A stretch of DNA of 50,429 nt from Prevotella sp. (lineage in GTDB: Bacteria; Bacteroidota; Bacteroidia; Bacteroidales; Bacteroidaceae), in assembly GCA_017524385.1 (NCBI GenBank), contig JAFWSS010000048.1, forward strand, positions 1 to 50,429. Direction: 5' to 3'. Of the stretch, positions 49,486-50,429 are shown piece by piece; the first letter of the stretch is position 1; each line of letters opens with the position of its first letter. The position numbers were made by a program, and so were the translations under genes. Below the pieces are notes generated by a model. The model saw only the letters and a program-made list of their open reading frames with translations, did no database searches and was not told the origin of the DNA.

Positions 49486-49535
49486 CTAGTAGCTCTAGTG
49501 TCCCTAGGAAAACCAGTATCCCTAGGAAAACTAGA
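49486..49535 (+). repeat. 9-bp-period CTAG array between lacI and the MFS gene
   Basis: CTAG at 49486, 49495, 49504, 49522 and 49531, with CCAG at 49513: six in-phase units of exactly 9 bp, beginning 13 bp after the lacI stop. Confidence 0.85.
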
Positions 49536-49566
49536 AAAAAAGAAACAACCAGAAAATAAATATCTT

Positions 49567-50429
49567 ATGAAGACAAAACCTGATTTGAGTTTTTGGAAGC
49601 TTTGGAACCTCAGTTTCGGCTTCTTCGGCGTGCAGATTGCCTATGCTTTGCAGAGTGCGAATATCAGCCGCATCTTCCGCACATTGGGTGCAGACCCTCA
49701 TTCACTCAGTTTCTTTTGGATATTGCCTCCGCTGATGGGCATCATCGTTCAACCCATCGTGGGTTCTCTCTCCGACAAGACGTGGTGTCGCTATGGTAGG
49801 CGCATCCCCTATCTCTTCGCAGGTGCGGCGATGGCTGTGGCCGTGATGTGCCTGTTGCCCAATGCCGGTTCCTTTGGCATGACGGTGAGCGCTGCGCTCA
49901 TCTTCGGTCTCTTTGCCCTCATGCTCCTCGACACCTCCATCAACATGGCCATGCAGCCATTCAAGATGATGGTGGGCGACATGGTGAACGAAAAGCAGAA
50001 AGCCAAGGCATACAGCATCCAGTCGTTCCTCTGCAATGCAGGCAGCGTGGTGGGCTTCCTCTTCCCCTACATCTTTGCTGCTGTAGGATTGTCAAACATC
50101 GCTCCCGAAGGCGTGGTGCCCGATACGGTCATCTGGTCGTTCTACATCGGTGCGCTCATTCTCATCCTCTGTGTGATTTACACCACAATGAAAGTGCGTG
50201 AGATGCCGCCAAAGGAGTATGCCATGTACCATGCCGTGGATGAAGGGAAGAAAGACAGCGCAAACTGGTTCGTATTGCTGAAAAATGCTCCTTCCACCTT
50301 TTGGAAGGTGGGTTTGGTGCAGTTCTTCTGCTGGGCAGCCATGCTCTATATGTGGACATACGTCGTGGATGCTGTTTCCGAAGTGGTATGGGGCACCACC
50401 GACCCAGCTTCCGGGGACTATCAGGAGGC
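49567..50429 (+). CDS. MFS sugar transporter (maltose-type), cut by window end
   Basis: The first 287 codons of an MFS/GPH-type carrier, open to the window edge. The N-terminus LSFWKLWNLSFGFFGVQIAY and the loop PIVGSLSDKTWCRYGRRIPY (MFS D-x-x-GRR motif) match the SLC45-like sucrose/maltose symporter group common beside LacI regulators in this phylum. Further helices and LLDTSINMAMQPFKMMVGDM follow. It is downstream of lacI on the same strand (94 bp), so it probably imports maltose or oligosaccharides released by the amylase. The end is not in view. Confidence 0.88.
   Translation, partial: MKTKPDLSFWKLWNLSFGFFGVQIAYALQSANISRIFRTLGADPHSLSFFWILPPLMGIIVQPIVGSLSDKTWCRYGRRIPYLFAGAAMAVAVMCLLPNAGSFGMTVSAALIFGLFALMLLDTSINMAMQPFKMMVGDMVNEKQKAKAYSIQSFLCNAGSVVGFLFPYIFAAVGLSNIAPEGVVPDTVIWSFYIGALILILCVIYTTMKVREMPPKEYAMYHAVDEGKKDSANWFVLLKNAPSTFWKVGLVQFFCWAAMLYMWTYVVDAVSEVVWGTTDPASGDYQE

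Noticed and set aside
1-50429. tRNA, rRNA and intact insertion sequences
   Set aside because: No cloverleaf, rRNA-like stretch or transposase was recognised on either strand; a covariance or profile scan was not possible here.

Overview
The window reads as chromosomal DNA of a Bacteroidota bacterium, most likely Prevotellaceae. The signs are a SusC/SusD/SusE/SusF starch locus, type IX secretion genes (porU, porV), the local order rplM-rpsI-rpsB-tsf, many AAA-ATPase/PD-(D/E)XK proteins, and promoters of the Bacteroidota form TTTG-N19-TAnnTTTG. The assignment rests on recalled protein families; no search was run.

Layout. 1-4300 is a worn, gene-poor stretch: a lipoprotein (572-1222, -), a phosphatidylserine-decarboxylase-like lipoprotein broken by a 5-bp tandem repeat (2156-3456, -), a TonB-receptor C-terminal scrap (3786-3957, +), and three copies or parts of a palindromic intergenic repeat. 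4304-7516 is the ribosomal operon rplM-rpsI-rpsB-tsf with candidate RNA leaders and a strong terminator. 7650-13666 holds a fumarylacetoacetase-fold protein without its metal ligands, porU, porV and ispF. 13755-18590 holds an ATPase, a truncated nuclease and a SNF2 helicase. 18778-18994 (-) is a candidate small RNA. 19158-29640 holds two glycosyltransferases, an M23 peptidase, recG, a DJ-1/PfpI protein, nadK, an ABC exporter and an AAA/PD-(D/E)XK protein. 29846-34369 (-) is a surface-polysaccharide operon: flippase and three glycosyltransferases. 34587-35855 is debris, including an internally deleted dockerin gene and a vestige of a second flippase copy. 35983-36777 is an L,D-transpeptidase lipoprotein. 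37011-48216 (-) is the starch operon susC-susD-susE-susF-ompA-like-amylase, divergent from lacI and a sugar MFS transporter that runs off the end.

How it works together. Starch oligomers would be bound and imported by SusCDEF, cut by the GH13 amylase, and taken up across the inner membrane by the MFS carrier. A LacI-type regulator probably acts at a perfect palindrome lying exactly midway between the two divergent -7 boxes. The amylase ends in a segment like a type IX secretion signal, which would make it a client of the PorU/PorV machinery earlier in the window.

The most unusual signals are in spacers. Several gene junctions carry short tandem arrays that start at or just after a stop codon: a 9-bp class (CTRG, GAAGTT or GAC anchored) at six junctions and a 7-bp class (TTCAATY) at three or four. 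Next in interest are the small-RNA candidate, the 5-bp slippage tract, the symmetric operator, and the metal-site-less FAH-fold protein beside porU.
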